Source of the DNA: Marinobacter sp. 1-4A
GTDB taxonomy: Bacteria; Pseudomonadota; Gammaproteobacteria; Pseudomonadales; Oleiphilaceae
DNA: 64,000 bases
Assembly: GCF_016597725.1 (NCBI RefSeq)
Contig: NZ_VCGY01000001.1
Span: 434,001-498,000 of the forward strand
Direction: 5' to 3'
A model generated the notes under the pieces. The model had not been told where the DNA came from. It saw only the letters and a program-made list of their open reading frames with translations, and did not search any database. Of the stretch, positions 37,377-46,118 are shown piece after piece. The position numbers and the translations under genes are program-made. How positions within the stretch are numbered: the stretch's first letter is position 1; each line of letters starts with the position of its first letter.

Positions 37377-38126
37377 ATGACGATCTCTCACCCCATCTCT
37401 TTTATTACGGTACGACGCCGATTCGATTTCCGAGGCATCGAGGTCGGCCGCTGGGTGACGCCAGCAGAGCGGGATCGTGCGGCTGATCGGTTTTACAGGG
37501 CTCTGTGTGATCTGATGACGACTTTGCAGGGGCCAGAAAACCTCATATCTCTTCGTGGAACTCTCGGCATGCAGTACGGCATTGGTGGTCGGCCCGGGGT
37601 GTCTGCCCACTATATTCCCGCAACCCGACAACTGGCACTCGCAAAGAACGCCGGGGCCGGTAGCCTGGCTCATGAATGGTTTCATGCGTTTGATCATTAC
37701 ATGGGGAATAGAGCCTTCCGGAGACTGGGAAAGTTTGGCTTTGCATCCAGCGGCTGGCTCGGTAGTGCCAAACCGAAAGAGCACCCTCTAAACAACCTGC
37801 TCAGTGCCTGTTTTAAAACCATCTTGCTGACTGACGACGGAACAGCGCCGAGTCCCCTGTTTCAGGCATCCAAGGAAGCCGACAAGCGACTAAAGGTGCT
37901 GTACTACGCAAAGCCGGAAGAGCTTTGCGCCCGGGCTTTTGAGGCTTTCATAGAAGATAGCACTCCCAACAACTCTTTTCTGGTGCGCGGTACTGTATAT
38001 TCAGACGAAGCTAATGCGGGCCTTTATCCAAAGGGCATGCATCGCCAGCGTATCAACGAAGCATTCCAAGACTATTTTGCCTCGCTGGGTGTGGCCTTGT
38101 ATCGGGAGCAAGCGAAAGCTGGATGA
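37377..38126 (+). CDS. CLCA_X-type protein with an HEWFH zinc-site motif
   Basis: The 249-residue protein contains GSLAHEWFHAFDHYMGN near residue 97, an HExxH motif in the setting seen in the LPD1/CLCA_X group. It also has PEELCARAFEAFIED and a C-terminal NEAFQDYFASLGV segment. The HExxH suggests a zinc-binding site and possible peptidase activity, but no activity is established. The start at 37377 has GGAGG six bases upstream. The longer frame from 37284 begins with sequence unlike the family. There is no signal peptide. The gene stands alone. Confidence 0.75.
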   Translation: MTISHPISFITVRRRFDFRGIEVGRWVTPAERDRAADRFYRALCDLMTTLQGPENLISLRGTLGMQYGIGGRPGVSAHYIPATRQLALAKNAGAGSLAHEWFHAFDHYMGNRAFRRLGKFGFASSGWLGSAKPKEHPLNNLLSACFKTILLTDDGTAPSPLFQASKEADKRLKVLYYAKPEELCARAFEAFIEDSTPNNSFLVRGTVYSDEANAGLYPKGMHRQRINEAFQDYFASLGVALYREQAKAG

Positions 38127-38236
38127 AGCAATATAGGAGCACCGCCAAACCTACGCGCCAACAACACTTCCGCTTTTCACAGTGTTTTACACAAACAGAT
38201 TGAGAACTCGGGTAGGCTTAAGCAAAGGAGGCTATC

Positions 38237-38551
38237 ATGCTCAAAGGGATGTTATTTGTAATCGCGATTACTGCGCCTGCTATCAGTTACGGAGCAGTCT
38301 ACCAGTGCAAAGCAAACGGCCAGACCGTGTTTTCTGACAGCCCTTGTGGTGACGATGCCAAGAAGCTCGATCACAAGCCCGCTCCTGCCATTGGCGGCCA
38401 ATTTGATACGGGCACGGATGTTGAGTTTTACGAGCCGCCAGCTCGCAGAGTGGATGGAAGAATGGGTAGACGGCTAGCAGAATGGCCTGAGCCCGCAACC
38501 TTTATGCTGGCAACGGTGCCAGAGCGCCCTTTGGAATTGCGGGTTACCTGA
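38237..38551 (+). CDS. Secreted DUF4124-domain protein
   Basis: The 104-residue protein has a signal peptide (MLKGMLFVIAITAPAISYGA) followed by the DUF4124 motif VYQCKANGQTVFSDSPCG, with two cysteines that probably form a disulfide in the periplasm. AAAGGAGG precedes the ATG. The molecular role of the family is not known. Confidence 0.8.
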   Translation: MLKGMLFVIAITAPAISYGAVYQCKANGQTVFSDSPCGDDAKKLDHKPAPAIGGQFDTGTDVEFYEPPARRVDGRMGRRLAEWPEPATFMLATVPERPLELRVT

Positions 38552-38606
38552 GTAGGCTTTGGAAGTGTTGGTAGCCCGGTTTAAACTTTAGCCCCTGAAG
38601 CAAGCC

Positions 38607-38963
38607 TCAAGCCTGCCTCACCTGATGACCATCGTCCTCACCCTTACTAGCGGGTTCTGCCCGCAGGCAAACCCCAAGGGCATTCAATACCCGGTTTACG
38701 GTATCAAAGCGAGGCTTTGCGCCTTTGGACAGCGCCTTATACAGGCTCTCACGGCCAAGGCCGGATTCTTCCGCCAGTTTGGTCATGCCTTTGGCGCGAG
38801 CCACACTGTTCAGCGCCTTCAGCAGCTCATCCATATCGCCTTCGGCAAGAACCTCAGACAGGTAAGCGGCAATCACCTCATCATTGTCCAGATATTCCGC
38901 CACATCGAAAGGGCGAATGCCGTACTTATCGATCATTTCCTGACTGATAGCCATTTTAATCAC
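38607..38963 (-). CDS. HigA-like antitoxin (addiction module antidote, HI1420 type)
   Basis: The 118-residue protein has an N-terminal segment (PFDVAEYLDNDEVIAAYLSE) followed by a helix-turn-helix (GMTKLAEESGLGRESLYKAL and FDTVNRVLNALG). This matches putative addiction-module antidote proteins. It starts three bases after the stop of the toxin gene, so the order is toxin then antitoxin, as in HigBA-type operons. ATG 38954 is a possible alternative start. It should bind both the toxin and the palindrome upstream of the operon. Confidence 0.88.
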   Translation of the reverse strand: MIKMAISQEMIDKYGIRPFDVAEYLDNDEVIAAYLSEVLAEGDMDELLKALNSVARAKGMTKLAEESGLGRESLYKALSKGAKPRFDTVNRVLNALGVCLRAEPASKGEDDGHQVRQA

Positions 38964-38966
38964 TCC

Positions 38967-39260
38967 TCACGGCTGCCCGTGAATGTCAGCCGCCATCTCT
39001 TTGGCAAGCTCTATGTCTTTCGTCTGGCTAGACTTATCACCACCCATCAAAAGCCAAACAATCTCATCACCCACATGGGTGTAGCCCGGCCCCACAAAAA
39101 TGCGCATCTCACACACGCTATCACCCACCGACTGATGATCCCCGAAGTTGCCCTGACTCTCCGCCCGCTCAATTCGTCGCAGCACCGAGGCCTTACCCAA
39201 AGGATCTTTAAGGCCTTTGAGCCACTTCGAGAATTTTTCAGTTCGGTGAAATATCTTCAT
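38967..39260 (-). CDS. RelE/ParE-superfamily toxin (HI1419 type)
   Basis: The 97-residue protein starts MKIFHRTEKFSKWLKGLKD and contains EMRIFVGPGYTHVGDEIVWL and MGGDKSSQTKDIELAKEMA, the C-terminal signature of this toxin family, which cleaves mRNA on ribosomes. From memory, most members read GPGYR-x-Y followed by a few more residues before the next strand. Here GPGYT-HVGD lacks the Arg and appears about four residues shorter, so activity may be reduced. The frame extends upstream without family similarity, so I used the internal ATG. Confidence 0.85.
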   Translation of the reverse strand: MKIFHRTEKFSKWLKGLKDPLGKASVLRRIERAESQGNFGDHQSVGDSVCEMRIFVGPGYTHVGDEIVWLLMGGDKSSQTKDIELAKEMAADIHGQP

Positions 39261-39268
39261 GCCCAAAC

Positions 39269-39286
39269 TGTATCCATCTGGATACA
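39269..39286. promoter_or_regulatory. Palindromic operator of the toxin-antitoxin operon
   Basis: TGTATCC and GGATACA form perfect seven-base arms around ATCT, eight bases upstream of the toxin start codon. The position fits autorepression by the helix-turn-helix antitoxin. Confidence 0.65.
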
Positions 39287-39459
39287 AAGATACAACCACG
39301 GCAAAAAAGGGAGAACCGGCAAGCCTAGTAAAATAGCAAAAAATAAACCATGAACAGGGCACAAACGTTAACCGCCAGAAACAACCGGCTAGGTAATTAC
39401 CAAAGGCGCTGAGCTTTCCATCATCGATGCCGTGTTCATGGTGGGGTAGCTGGCACTCC

Positions 39460-39690
39460 TCACCCATCAAGAAATGATCGAAGCCCTCTACCTGCGAGCA
39501 AAATTATCAGATCGTTGCTTGCTGTTTGAGATTTTGCCGTTTTAAGGCAGCTTGACCCATCTTTCGCCGAAGCCTTACGGTCGAAGATGCGGCTTTCGCG
39601 GTATACTACCTTTCCTTGACGCTTTAATCGGATGGCAGCCCGGTACGATTCGCTTCCATCAGTGCGAGTTCTGGCAGTAATAGTAGCCAC
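39460..39690 (-). pseudogene. Phage-type integrase remnant next to dusA
   Basis: The frame starts at GTG 39690. Its first 42 residues, TARTRTDGSESYRAAIRLKR then QGKVVYRESRIFDRKASA, match the N-terminal arm-binding domain of tyrosine recombinases (about 39565-39690). After that the sequence departs from the family and stops at 39460. No catalytic domain with the R-H-x-x-R and Tyr residues is found in any frame nearby, so most of the gene is gone. It is transcribed away from dusA, starting 61 bases upstream of it, which is the arrangement of dusA-associated integrases. Confidence 0.65.
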
Positions 39691-39751
39691 GGTGCTCCAA
39701 AGCTATTTTTGGAGCAACAATAGCTACAAAATGGGTAAAAACAGGCAATAA

Positions 39752-40834
39752 ATGGTTATAAATAGCACAGCAAATAGGGCAGGAAATACAGCTACAGGTA
39801 CTGCAAACACTGGGCTGGAGCCGTCTAGACGGTTTTCGGTGGCGCCGATGATGGACTGGACCACCCCGCATTACAGGTATCTTGCTCGCCTGCTTAGCCG
39901 ACACACGCTCCTCTACACCGAAATGGTCACCACAGGCGCCTTGATTCACGGGGATACTGAGCGGTTTTTACGCCACGATCCTGCGGAGTACCCTCTGGCG
40001 CTCCAGCTTGGCGGTAGTGATGCTGCGGAACTGGCCCATTGTGCGCGGCTTGCTGAACAGTTTGGCTTCAGCGAAGTAAATCTGAATGTTGGCTGCCCCA
40101 GCGACCGGGTTCAGAATAATATGATTGGCGCCTGCCTGATGGGTCACCCGGATAAAGTTGCGGAAGGCGTTGCAGCTATGATTGAAGCTACCCACCTGCC
40201 GGTTACGGTCAAGCATCGCATTGGTATCAATGACCGGGAATCTTGGGAAGAGCTTTGCGAGTTCATTGAGAAAGTTGCCGCCGCTGGCTGCCGCACGTTC
40301 ATAGTGCACGCGCGCATTGCGGTTCTTGAAGGGCTCAGCCCTAAGGAAAACCGAGATGTTCCGCCACTGAAATACGACTGGGTTTACCGACTGAAACAGA
40401 CGTACCCGCACCTTGAAATCATTATCAACGGCGGCATCAAAACCTTCGAGGAATGCCACCAACATCTGAAATATACAGATGGCGTAATGCTGGGCCGCGA
40501 GGCGTATCACAACCCCTGGTTGCTCGCGGGCGTAGATTCAGAATTCTTTGATAGCGAGCCCCCTGTTGCTTCGCGCCATGAAGCTCTCAAGTCTATGTAT
40601 CCGTTTATTCAAAGTGAGTTGGAGCGTGGTGTTTTCCTTGGCCACATTTCCAGGCACCTGCTTGGGCTGTTTCACGGAATGCCCGGTGGTCGCCAATTCC
40701 GCCGCTACATCAGTGAAAATGCCCATAAACCCGGTGCGGGATTGGAAGTGATTCAGGCGGCACTGGAGAAGGTTCAAGAGCCAAAAGAGCCTGCACAAAC
40801 AGAAGCCACAACGAGCGCCCTGTCACAGCCTTAA
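39752..40834 (+). CDS. dusA: tRNA-dihydrouridine synthase A
   Basis: The 360-residue flavoprotein reduces uridines in the D-loop of tRNA. Family motifs are [33 protein letters not shown], the catalytic Cys in [19 protein letters not shown] and [10 protein letters not shown] with [18 protein letters not shown]. The first 27 or so residues before [10 protein letters not shown] are Ser/Thr/Asn/Gly-rich and unlike the usual short leader. That can happen when an island inserted at the 5' end supplies a new start. The ribosome site is weak. Confidence 0.95.
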   Translation: MVINSTANRAGNTATGTANTGLEPSRRFSVAPMMDWTTPHYRYLARLLSRHTLLYTEMVTTGALIHGDTERFLRHDPAEYPLALQLGGSDAAELAHCARLAEQFGFSEVNLNVGCPSDRVQNNMIGACLMGHPDKVAEGVAAMIEATHLPVTVKHRIGINDRESWEELCEFIEKVAAAGCRTFIVHARIAVLEGLSPKENRDVPPLKYDWVYRLKQTYPHLEIIINGGIKTFEECHQHLKYTDGVMLGREAYHNPWLLAGVDSEFFDSEPPVASRHEALKSMYPFIQSELERGVFLGHISRHLLGLFHGMPGGRQFRRYISENAHKPGAGLEVIQAALEKVQEPKEPAQTEATTSALSQP

Positions 40835-40962
40835 CGTTCTATTGCCAGAACCTAACGTTTTGCTGTCTTGTTCCTGTCTTTACAGCCCGTTATTGTAGAA
40901 GCACAACCCGCATCCGGGAGTCGGATGTGCTGATAAAAATATCAATCGGGACGACTATACGA

Positions 40963-41931
40963 ATGACCAACAAGCTCGACCAACTGAAAACCATGACCAC
41001 CGTAGTGGCAGATACCGGCGATATCGATGCTATTGCCCAATGGCGCCCTGAGGATGCCACCACAAATCCCTCGCTCTTATTGAAGGCGTCCGCGTCTGAT
41101 GCCTACAGGCCCATGCTTGAAAAAGCCGTTGCTATGGCTCGTAAACAGGGTGGTTCAGACGCAGAGCAACTAACCTTAGCTACCGATATGCTTGCGGTTC
41201 TGGCGGGTCAGGAAATACTCAGCCTGATTCCCGGTGTGGTGTCTACCGAAGTGGATGCGCGTTTATCTTTTGATACCGAGGCCACACTCAAGCGGGCACG
41301 CCGCCTGATTGAACTGTATGACCAGCAGGGCGTGGATACCAGTCGGGTCCTCATCAAGATTGCATCTACTTGGGAAGGCATACGCGCTGCGGAAATACTT
41401 GAGCAAGAAGGCATACGTTGCAATCTCACACTTCTTTTCTCGTTTGTTCAGGCTGCAGCCTGCGCTCAGGCTGGCGCTTTTCTGATTTCACCTTTCGTGG
41501 GGCGTATTCTGGACTGGCATATCGCCAATAGTGGCCGCGACCACTTCCCTGCTGCAGAAGACCCCGGCGTACTGTCGGTAGCGCGAATCTACAACTACTA
41601 CAAAGCAAATGGCTTCAGCACCGTGGTTATGGGCGCAAGCTTTCGAAACATCGGCGAAATCGAAATGCTGGCTGGCTGCGACCGGCTTACAATCAGCCCG
41701 GCATTGCTGCAGGAGCTCAAAGACGACAACGGCAAGCTGGAGCAACAACTGTCAGCTACCGGTGCTTCTTCAACCGATGGCTTTGGAATTCTGGATGAAA
41801 AGCGCTTCCGTTGGGAGTCCAACGAAGATGCTATGGCCACCGAAAAGCTTGCAGACGGCATTCGCCGCTTTACTTCCGACCAGATTGAATTGGAAAACCG
41901 GGTTCGCCAATTGGCCAACAAAGCTGCCTGA
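40963..41931 (+). CDS. tal: Transaldolase
   Basis: The 322-residue enzyme of the pentose phosphate pathway exchanges three-carbon units between sugar phosphates in the cytoplasm. Visible motifs are [12 protein letters not shown] near the N-terminus, the Schiff-base lysine in [33 protein letters not shown] and [11 protein letters not shown]. The start at 40963 gives the usual length; the upstream in-frame ATG at 40927 would add 12 residues. A short hairpin with arms CATCCG and CGGATG (40911-40927) lies in the presumed leader. Its role is unknown. Confidence 0.95.
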   Translation: MTNKLDQLKTMTTVVADTGDIDAIAQWRPEDATTNPSLLLKASASDAYRPMLEKAVAMARKQGGSDAEQLTLATDMLAVLAGQEILSLIPGVVSTEVDARLSFDTEATLKRARRLIELYDQQGVDTSRVLIKIASTWEGIRAAEILEQEGIRCNLTLLFSFVQAAACAQAGAFLISPFVGRILDWHIANSGRDHFPAAEDPGVLSVARIYNYYKANGFSTVVMGASFRNIGEIEMLAGCDRLTISPALLQELKDDNGKLEQQLSATGASSTDGFGILDEKRFRWESNEDAMATEKLADGIRRFTSDQIELENRVRQLANKAA

Positions 41932-41995
41932 CTGCCAATATATGTTTGGCTCGAACCCGGAGTACTTTTAATCCACCTAAACAGCCGTACAGATT

Positions 41996-42460
41996 ATGAT
42001 TGAGAGCCTGAAAAAACTGTTTAGTGCGCCGGAAACGGAGCATCATAAACCCGATGACCGCCAGCTTGCGATTGCTGCCACTGCTTTGATGGTCCAGCTT
42101 TCACGAGTAGACAGTGATCAGGATGAGCGTGAGCTGCAAGTTATCGTGGACTGCGCCGTGAAGGCCCATCAGATAACCCGTGAGGAAGCGGAAGAAATAC
42201 TGGCCACAGCGCTAAGCCAAGCCGAGGATGCCACTTCACTCTACGAGTTTACCGGGCAAATAAACGATGCGCTGGATCAAGACGGTAAGCAGGCACTACT
42301 GGAAAGCATCTGGCGTGTTGCTCTGGCAGATGATCGCATCGACAAATACGAAGAACACCTAATTCGCCGTATCGCTGATTTATTGCATCTTAACCACAGG
42401 GAATTCATGCAGGCACGGCACAAGGCTGAGAGCGCCCGCTCCGAGTCTTTAGATCATTAA
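41996..42460 (+). CDS. TerB-family (tellurite-resistance-like) protein
   Basis: This is a 154-residue helical acidic protein with AIAATALMVQLSRVDSDQDE and LLESIWRVALADDRIDKYEE. These are the two paired acidic segments of the TerB-like fold, which is thought to bind a metal. It starts 64 bases after transaldolase and ends nine bases before the DAHP synthase gene. Linkage to these genes suggests co-transcription, but the role is not known. Confidence 0.85.
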   Translation: MIESLKKLFSAPETEHHKPDDRQLAIAATALMVQLSRVDSDQDERELQVIVDCAVKAHQITREEAEEILATALSQAEDATSLYEFTGQINDALDQDGKQALLESIWRVALADDRIDKYEEHLIRRIADLLHLNHREFMQARHKAESARSESLDH

Positions 42461-42469
42461 GGAGATCGC

Positions 42470-43597
42470 ATGCTAGCTATTCTTCACCCCAACACACCGC
42501 TCGACAGCGAAGCCTATCGCCAGACAATGCATTATCTGGAAAACCTGTCAGGCGTAACTGTACGTGTACACGAAATTCAGGGCGTCAGCCAACGGCTGAC
42601 CGAAATATACCTGCTGGGCGACACAAAACCTCTCGACAAAGAGGAAATTGAAGCCCTACCCGCGGTCGAGCGGGCCATCCGCATATCCGAGGACTACCGG
42701 ATTCTGGGCCGCCATCGGGATGATAACCGGCAAACCGGCTTTAGTTATAACGGGGTGGATTTCAATCAATCTAACCTCAATATATTTGCAGGGCTCTGTG
42801 CCGTCGATATTCCAGAGCACGTAGAAATGATGTTGAAGGCTTTGGAGCAGAACGGTCAGGTATGTACCCGTATGGGCGCCTACAAACCCCGCACCAACCC
42901 CTATTCGTTTCAGGGCCATGGTAAAGGCTGCCTACCTTGGGTATTTGAAAAAGCAGGCAAGCACGGTATCAAAGTAGTGGCCATGGAAATCACCCATGAA
43001 AGCCACATTGAAGAAATCGATACCTGCCTTGAAAAGCTTGGGCGGCCGACCGGCGTCATGCTTCAGGTGGGTACCCGCAACACCCAAAACTTTGAACTGC
43101 TGAAAGCCATTGGCCGCCAGAGCACCTATCCCGTTCTGCTCAAACGCGGGTTCGGCATTACCTTGAACGAATCCCTGAATGCGGCGGAATATCTGGCCAG
43201 CGAAGGCAATGCAAACGTTATTTTCTGCTTACGCGGCATGAAAACCGAAGCTGGCCAGCCACACCGTAACATGGTGGACTTTGCCCACGTGCCCGCCGTT
43301 AAGAGACTGACGCGCATGCCGGTCTGCGTAGACCCGTCGCACTCTGTTGGCACCCGTGAAAAATCCCCCGATGGCATTCTCGACGTGATGCACGCAACGG
43401 CACAAGGCGTGATTGCGGGGGCAAACATGGTGCTGGTGGACTTCCACCCGAAACCTGAAAAAGCACTGGTAGACGGGCCCCAGGCGCTGCTGATGAACGA
43501 GCTCCCGGCCTATCTGGAAGATATTCAGTTGTGCCACGACACTTGGAAAAAGCGCCAGGCCATTTACCAACGCTTAAAAGGTGAAATACAGGAATGA
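42470..43597 (+). CDS. 3-deoxy-7-phosphoheptulonate (DAHP) synthase, class I-beta type
   Basis: The 375-residue protein has an N-terminal ferredoxin-like domain (about 1-75) followed by the DAHP/KDO8P synthase barrel. Core motifs are YKPRTNPYSFQGHG, GTRNTQNFELLKAIG, LLKRGFGITLNE and CVDPSHSVGTREKSP. It condenses phosphoenolpyruvate and erythrose 4-phosphate in the first step of aromatic amino acid synthesis. Erythrose 4-phosphate is a transaldolase product, and the transaldolase gene lies just upstream. AAGGAG lies before the ATG. Its stop overlaps the start of the next gene by four bases. Confidence 0.88.
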   Translation: MLAILHPNTPLDSEAYRQTMHYLENLSGVTVRVHEIQGVSQRLTEIYLLGDTKPLDKEEIEALPAVERAIRISEDYRILGRHRDDNRQTGFSYNGVDFNQSNLNIFAGLCAVDIPEHVEMMLKALEQNGQVCTRMGAYKPRTNPYSFQGHGKGCLPWVFEKAGKHGIKVVAMEITHESHIEEIDTCLEKLGRPTGVMLQVGTRNTQNFELLKAIGRQSTYPVLLKRGFGITLNESLNAAEYLASEGNANVIFCLRGMKTEAGQPHRNMVDFAHVPAVKRLTRMPVCVDPSHSVGTREKSPDGILDVMHATAQGVIAGANMVLVDFHPKPEKALVDGPQALLMNELPAYLEDIQLCHDTWKKRQAIYQRLKGEIQE

Positions 43598-44385
43598 TTG
43601 TCTACGGACACCGGGGGGCTAAAGGTGAAGCCCCCGAAAACACCCTACCCGGATTCAAGCACGCTTACCGGCAGGGCATTAGGCATTTTGAGCTGGATCT
43701 GGTGCTATCGAAAGATGGCAAACCGGTTCTGGTGCACGACCTTACAACCGACCGCACCACCGGCCAAAAAGGCGAGGTAAGCAATTACACCGCCGCAGAG
43801 CTTGCTGCAATGGACGCCCGTAAAAACACAAGCCCTTGGCCGGAGAGAGCAGGAATTCCTTCGCTTGAGGATTTGCTGGATCAGTTCAACGATATCGAGC
43901 ATTTCCAGCTTGAGGTGAAAAAAGATTCCCGCGCTAGACTGAATATCCTCTGCAACCGGTTAACGGAAATTATCCAACATCGGGACCTGTATCAAACGGC
44001 CGCAATTACCTCTTCAGACACATGGTTTTTGAAAGAAATCCGCAGAAGAAATAAACGTATTCGCACCGGGCTGGTAGCAGAAAGACGCTTCCCGAGGCCG
44101 ATTGCGCAGGCGGCAAGGCTAGGCTGTGAATACCTTTGCATTAACTGGAAACTGTGTTCACCAGAACTTGTAGAAAACGCTCGGCGCAGGGAAATGCACG
44201 TTTCCTGTTGGACGGTTAACCGCATTCAGGACATGCTTCGGCTAGAAGCTATGGGCGTAGACAGCGTTATTACAGACTATCCCACAAGTACACGCATGTT
44301 CTTCGATAACCGTGCACGCACGGCTCTGGCACTGCCCGATCGAAATGAAATGGCGGCGGGCAATGAAAAATTGCCCGCCAGCTGA
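43594..44385 (+). CDS. ugpQ: Glycerophosphodiester phosphodiesterase
   Basis: The 263-residue protein starts IVYGHRGAKGEAPENTLPGF and continues with FELDLVLSKDGKPVLVHDLT. These carry the paired His, the acidic metal ligands and the second catalytic His of the GDPD family. It hydrolyses glycerophosphodiesters to glycerol 3-phosphate and an alcohol, and without a signal peptide it should act in the cytoplasm. The start overlaps the DAHP synthase stop (ATGA), so translation is coupled. Confidence 0.92.
   Translation: MIVYGHRGAKGEAPENTLPGFKHAYRQGIRHFELDLVLSKDGKPVLVHDLTTDRTTGQKGEVSNYTAAELAAMDARKNTSPWPERAGIPSLEDLLDQFNDIEHFQLEVKKDSRARLNILCNRLTEIIQHRDLYQTAAITSSDTWFLKEIRRRNKRIRTGLVAERRFPRPIAQAARLGCEYLCINWKLCSPELVENARRREMHVSCWTVNRIQDMLRLEAMGVDSVITDYPTSTRMFFDNRARTALALPDRNEMAAGNEKLPAS
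44355..44379. terminator. Hairpin at the convergent ugpQ / sthA ends
   Basis: GGCGGGCAAT (44355-44364) and ATTGCCCGCC (44370-44379) form a perfect ten-base-pair stem with a five-base loop. The hairpin lies inside the last codons of ugpQ and beyond the stop of sthA, so it could terminate sthA transcripts on the minus strand. T residues after the stem are scattered rather than in a run. Confidence 0.5.
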
Positions 44386-44397
44386 GTACTGAACAGA

Positions 44398-45789
44398 TTA
44401 GAAGATCCGGTTCAGGCCATTCAATGCAGCTACCCGATAAGCTTCAGCCATGGTCGGGTAGTTGAACGTGGTATTGATAAAGTAGTTCAGTGAGTTAGCC
44501 TCGCCTTCCTGATTCATAATCGCCTGACCGATATGGACGATTTCTGCAGCCTGGTCACCAAAACAGTGAATCCCCAGAATAGCTCTGGTCTCCCGGTGGA
44601 ACAGGATTTTCAGCATACCCACTGCTTCGCCGGTAATCTGTGCCCGGGCAAGATCTTTGAAAAAGGCTTGACCCACTTCGTAGGGCACTTTGGCTTCCGT
44701 CAGCTCACGCTCGGTTTTACCAACTGAGCTGATCTCCGGAATCGTATAGATACCCGTAGGCACATCCGTGACGAAACGGAAGTAGTCATCATTCACGATA
44801 TCGGAAGACGCAGAGCGCCCTTGATCGTAGGCGGCGCTCGCCAAACTTGGCCACCCGATAACATCTCCGGCTGCATAGATGTTTTCTATCTCGGTGCGGT
44901 AGTGTTCATCTACTGCAAGCTGTCCACGACCATTAGGCGTTAAGCCAACATTCTCAAGCCCTAGGCTATCTGTGTTACCACTTCGGCCATTACACCAGAG
45001 GAACGCGTCTGCTCGAATCTTTTTACCTGACTTCAGTGATAGCACCACGCCGTGGTCGTCACCGTCCACAGACTCGTATTCTTCGTTGTGACGCACTAGC
45101 ACACCGTTATTACGTAAGTGGTAGCTCAGAGCATCAGAGATTTCGTCGTCAAGGAACGACAGCAAGCGACTTCCCGGATTGATGAGGTCTACCTTCACAC
45201 CAAGACCTGCAAAAATAGACGCGTATTCCGAACCAATAACCCCAGCGCCATAGATGATCAGGGTGCGCGGTGTATGGGAAAGGTTGAGGATGGTGTCTGA
45301 GTTGTAAATCCTGTGATGACGGAAATCCAAATCAGGCGGTAGATACGGGCGTGAGCCGGTGGCGATGACAGCTTGTTTGAAATGCAGGGTCTCTACAGCC
45401 TTGTTTCCACGGACTTCAAGCCGGTTCTGGTCAAGAAACGAGGCACGCCCGTTGATTAGGTCAACACGGTTGCGAGAATAGAACTGAGTTCTGAGCTTTA
45501 CCTGTTTGCCTATAACCTTCTGTGCACTTTGCAAGACCCGGGGAAACGAGAACCAGCGGGGCTCACCAATATCCCGGAACATCTGGTTGGTGTTGAAGGT
45601 TATGATTTGCTTAACCGAGTGACGCAAAGCCTTGGAAGGAATCGTTCCCCAGTGGGTGCAATTGCCCCCTACCGTGGGTTTGTCTTCAACGATAGCAACA
45701 CGCTTGCCGTGCTTTGTCGCATTCATTGCCGCACCCTCACCAGAGGGTCCGGCACCGATAACGACGACGTCGTAATGATATTCTGCCAT
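44398..45789 (-). CDS. sthA: Soluble pyridine nucleotide transhydrogenase
   Basis: The 463-residue flavoprotein starts with the FAD-binding [20 protein letters not shown] and has [17 protein letters not shown], where only one of the two redox cysteines of related disulfide reductases is kept, as is normal for SthA. The NAD(P)-binding [20 protein letters not shown] follows, and a dimerisation domain ends the protein. It moves reducing equivalents between NADPH and NAD+ in the cytoplasm. The adjacent nqr operon consumes NADH. Confidence 0.95.
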   Translation of the reverse strand: MAEYHYDVVVIGAGPSGEGAAMNATKHGKRVAIVEDKPTVGGNCTHWGTIPSKALRHSVKQIITFNTNQMFRDIGEPRWFSFPRVLQSAQKVIGKQVKLRTQFYSRNRVDLINGRASFLDQNRLEVRGNKAVETLHFKQAVIATGSRPYLPPDLDFRHHRIYNSDTILNLSHTPRTLIIYGAGVIGSEYASIFAGLGVKVDLINPGSRLLSFLDDEISDALSYHLRNNGVLVRHNEEYESVDGDDHGVVLSLKSGKKIRADAFLWCNGRSGNTDSLGLENVGLTPNGRGQLAVDEHYRTEIENIYAAGDVIGWPSLASAAYDQGRSASSDIVNDDYFRFVTDVPTGIYTIPEISSVGKTERELTEAKVPYEVGQAFFKDLARAQITGEAVGMLKILFHRETRAILGIHCFGDQAAEIVHIGQAIMNQEGEANSLNYFINTTFNYPTMAEAYRVAALNGLNRIF

Positions 45790-45854
45790 GCGCGCAGTGA
45801 CTCCTTATCTACGTCGTGAAAAGTAATTGTGATTATTTGAAATCTGCTAGCGTT

Positions 45855-46106
45855 TTACCGCTTACGACCAGCCTTGGTTGCATCATAAGCTAAATCTTCA
45901 GGCGCTGCGGCTTCCGAAGCCACACGCTGGTTTTCTTCTTCACACTTTTGGGTGTCGCCACCGCAAATGTCGCAGGAAGAGCTGATACCCAAAGCACCAA
46001 TTCCGCCACAGGTGCCGCTGATGGGCTTTCGCCCAAAAATCACACCAACAGACATGCCCGCAACCAGAAGAACCACGATCAATAAAACCAGAAGAAAGGT
46101 ACCCAT
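45855..46106 (-). CDS. nqrM: Na+-NQR maturation protein NqrM
   Basis: The 83-residue protein has one N-terminal membrane helix (LLVLLIVVLLVAGMSVGVIF) and a cysteine cluster with GTCGGIGAL and SSCDICGG. NqrM is needed to assemble the Na+-NQR complex, probably by delivering iron for the membrane Cys4 centre. GGGGAGG precedes the ATG. It follows apbE by 12 bases in the same operon. Confidence 0.93.
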   Translation of the reverse strand: MGTFLLVLLIVVLLVAGMSVGVIFGRKPISGTCGGIGALGISSSCDICGGDTQKCEEENQRVASEAAAPEDLAYDATKAGRKR

Positions 46107-46118
46107 ATTGTCCTCCCC

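Noticed and set aside
44398-45789. Missing second redox cysteine in SthA
   Set aside because: Soluble transhydrogenases normally lack it, so this is not a defect.
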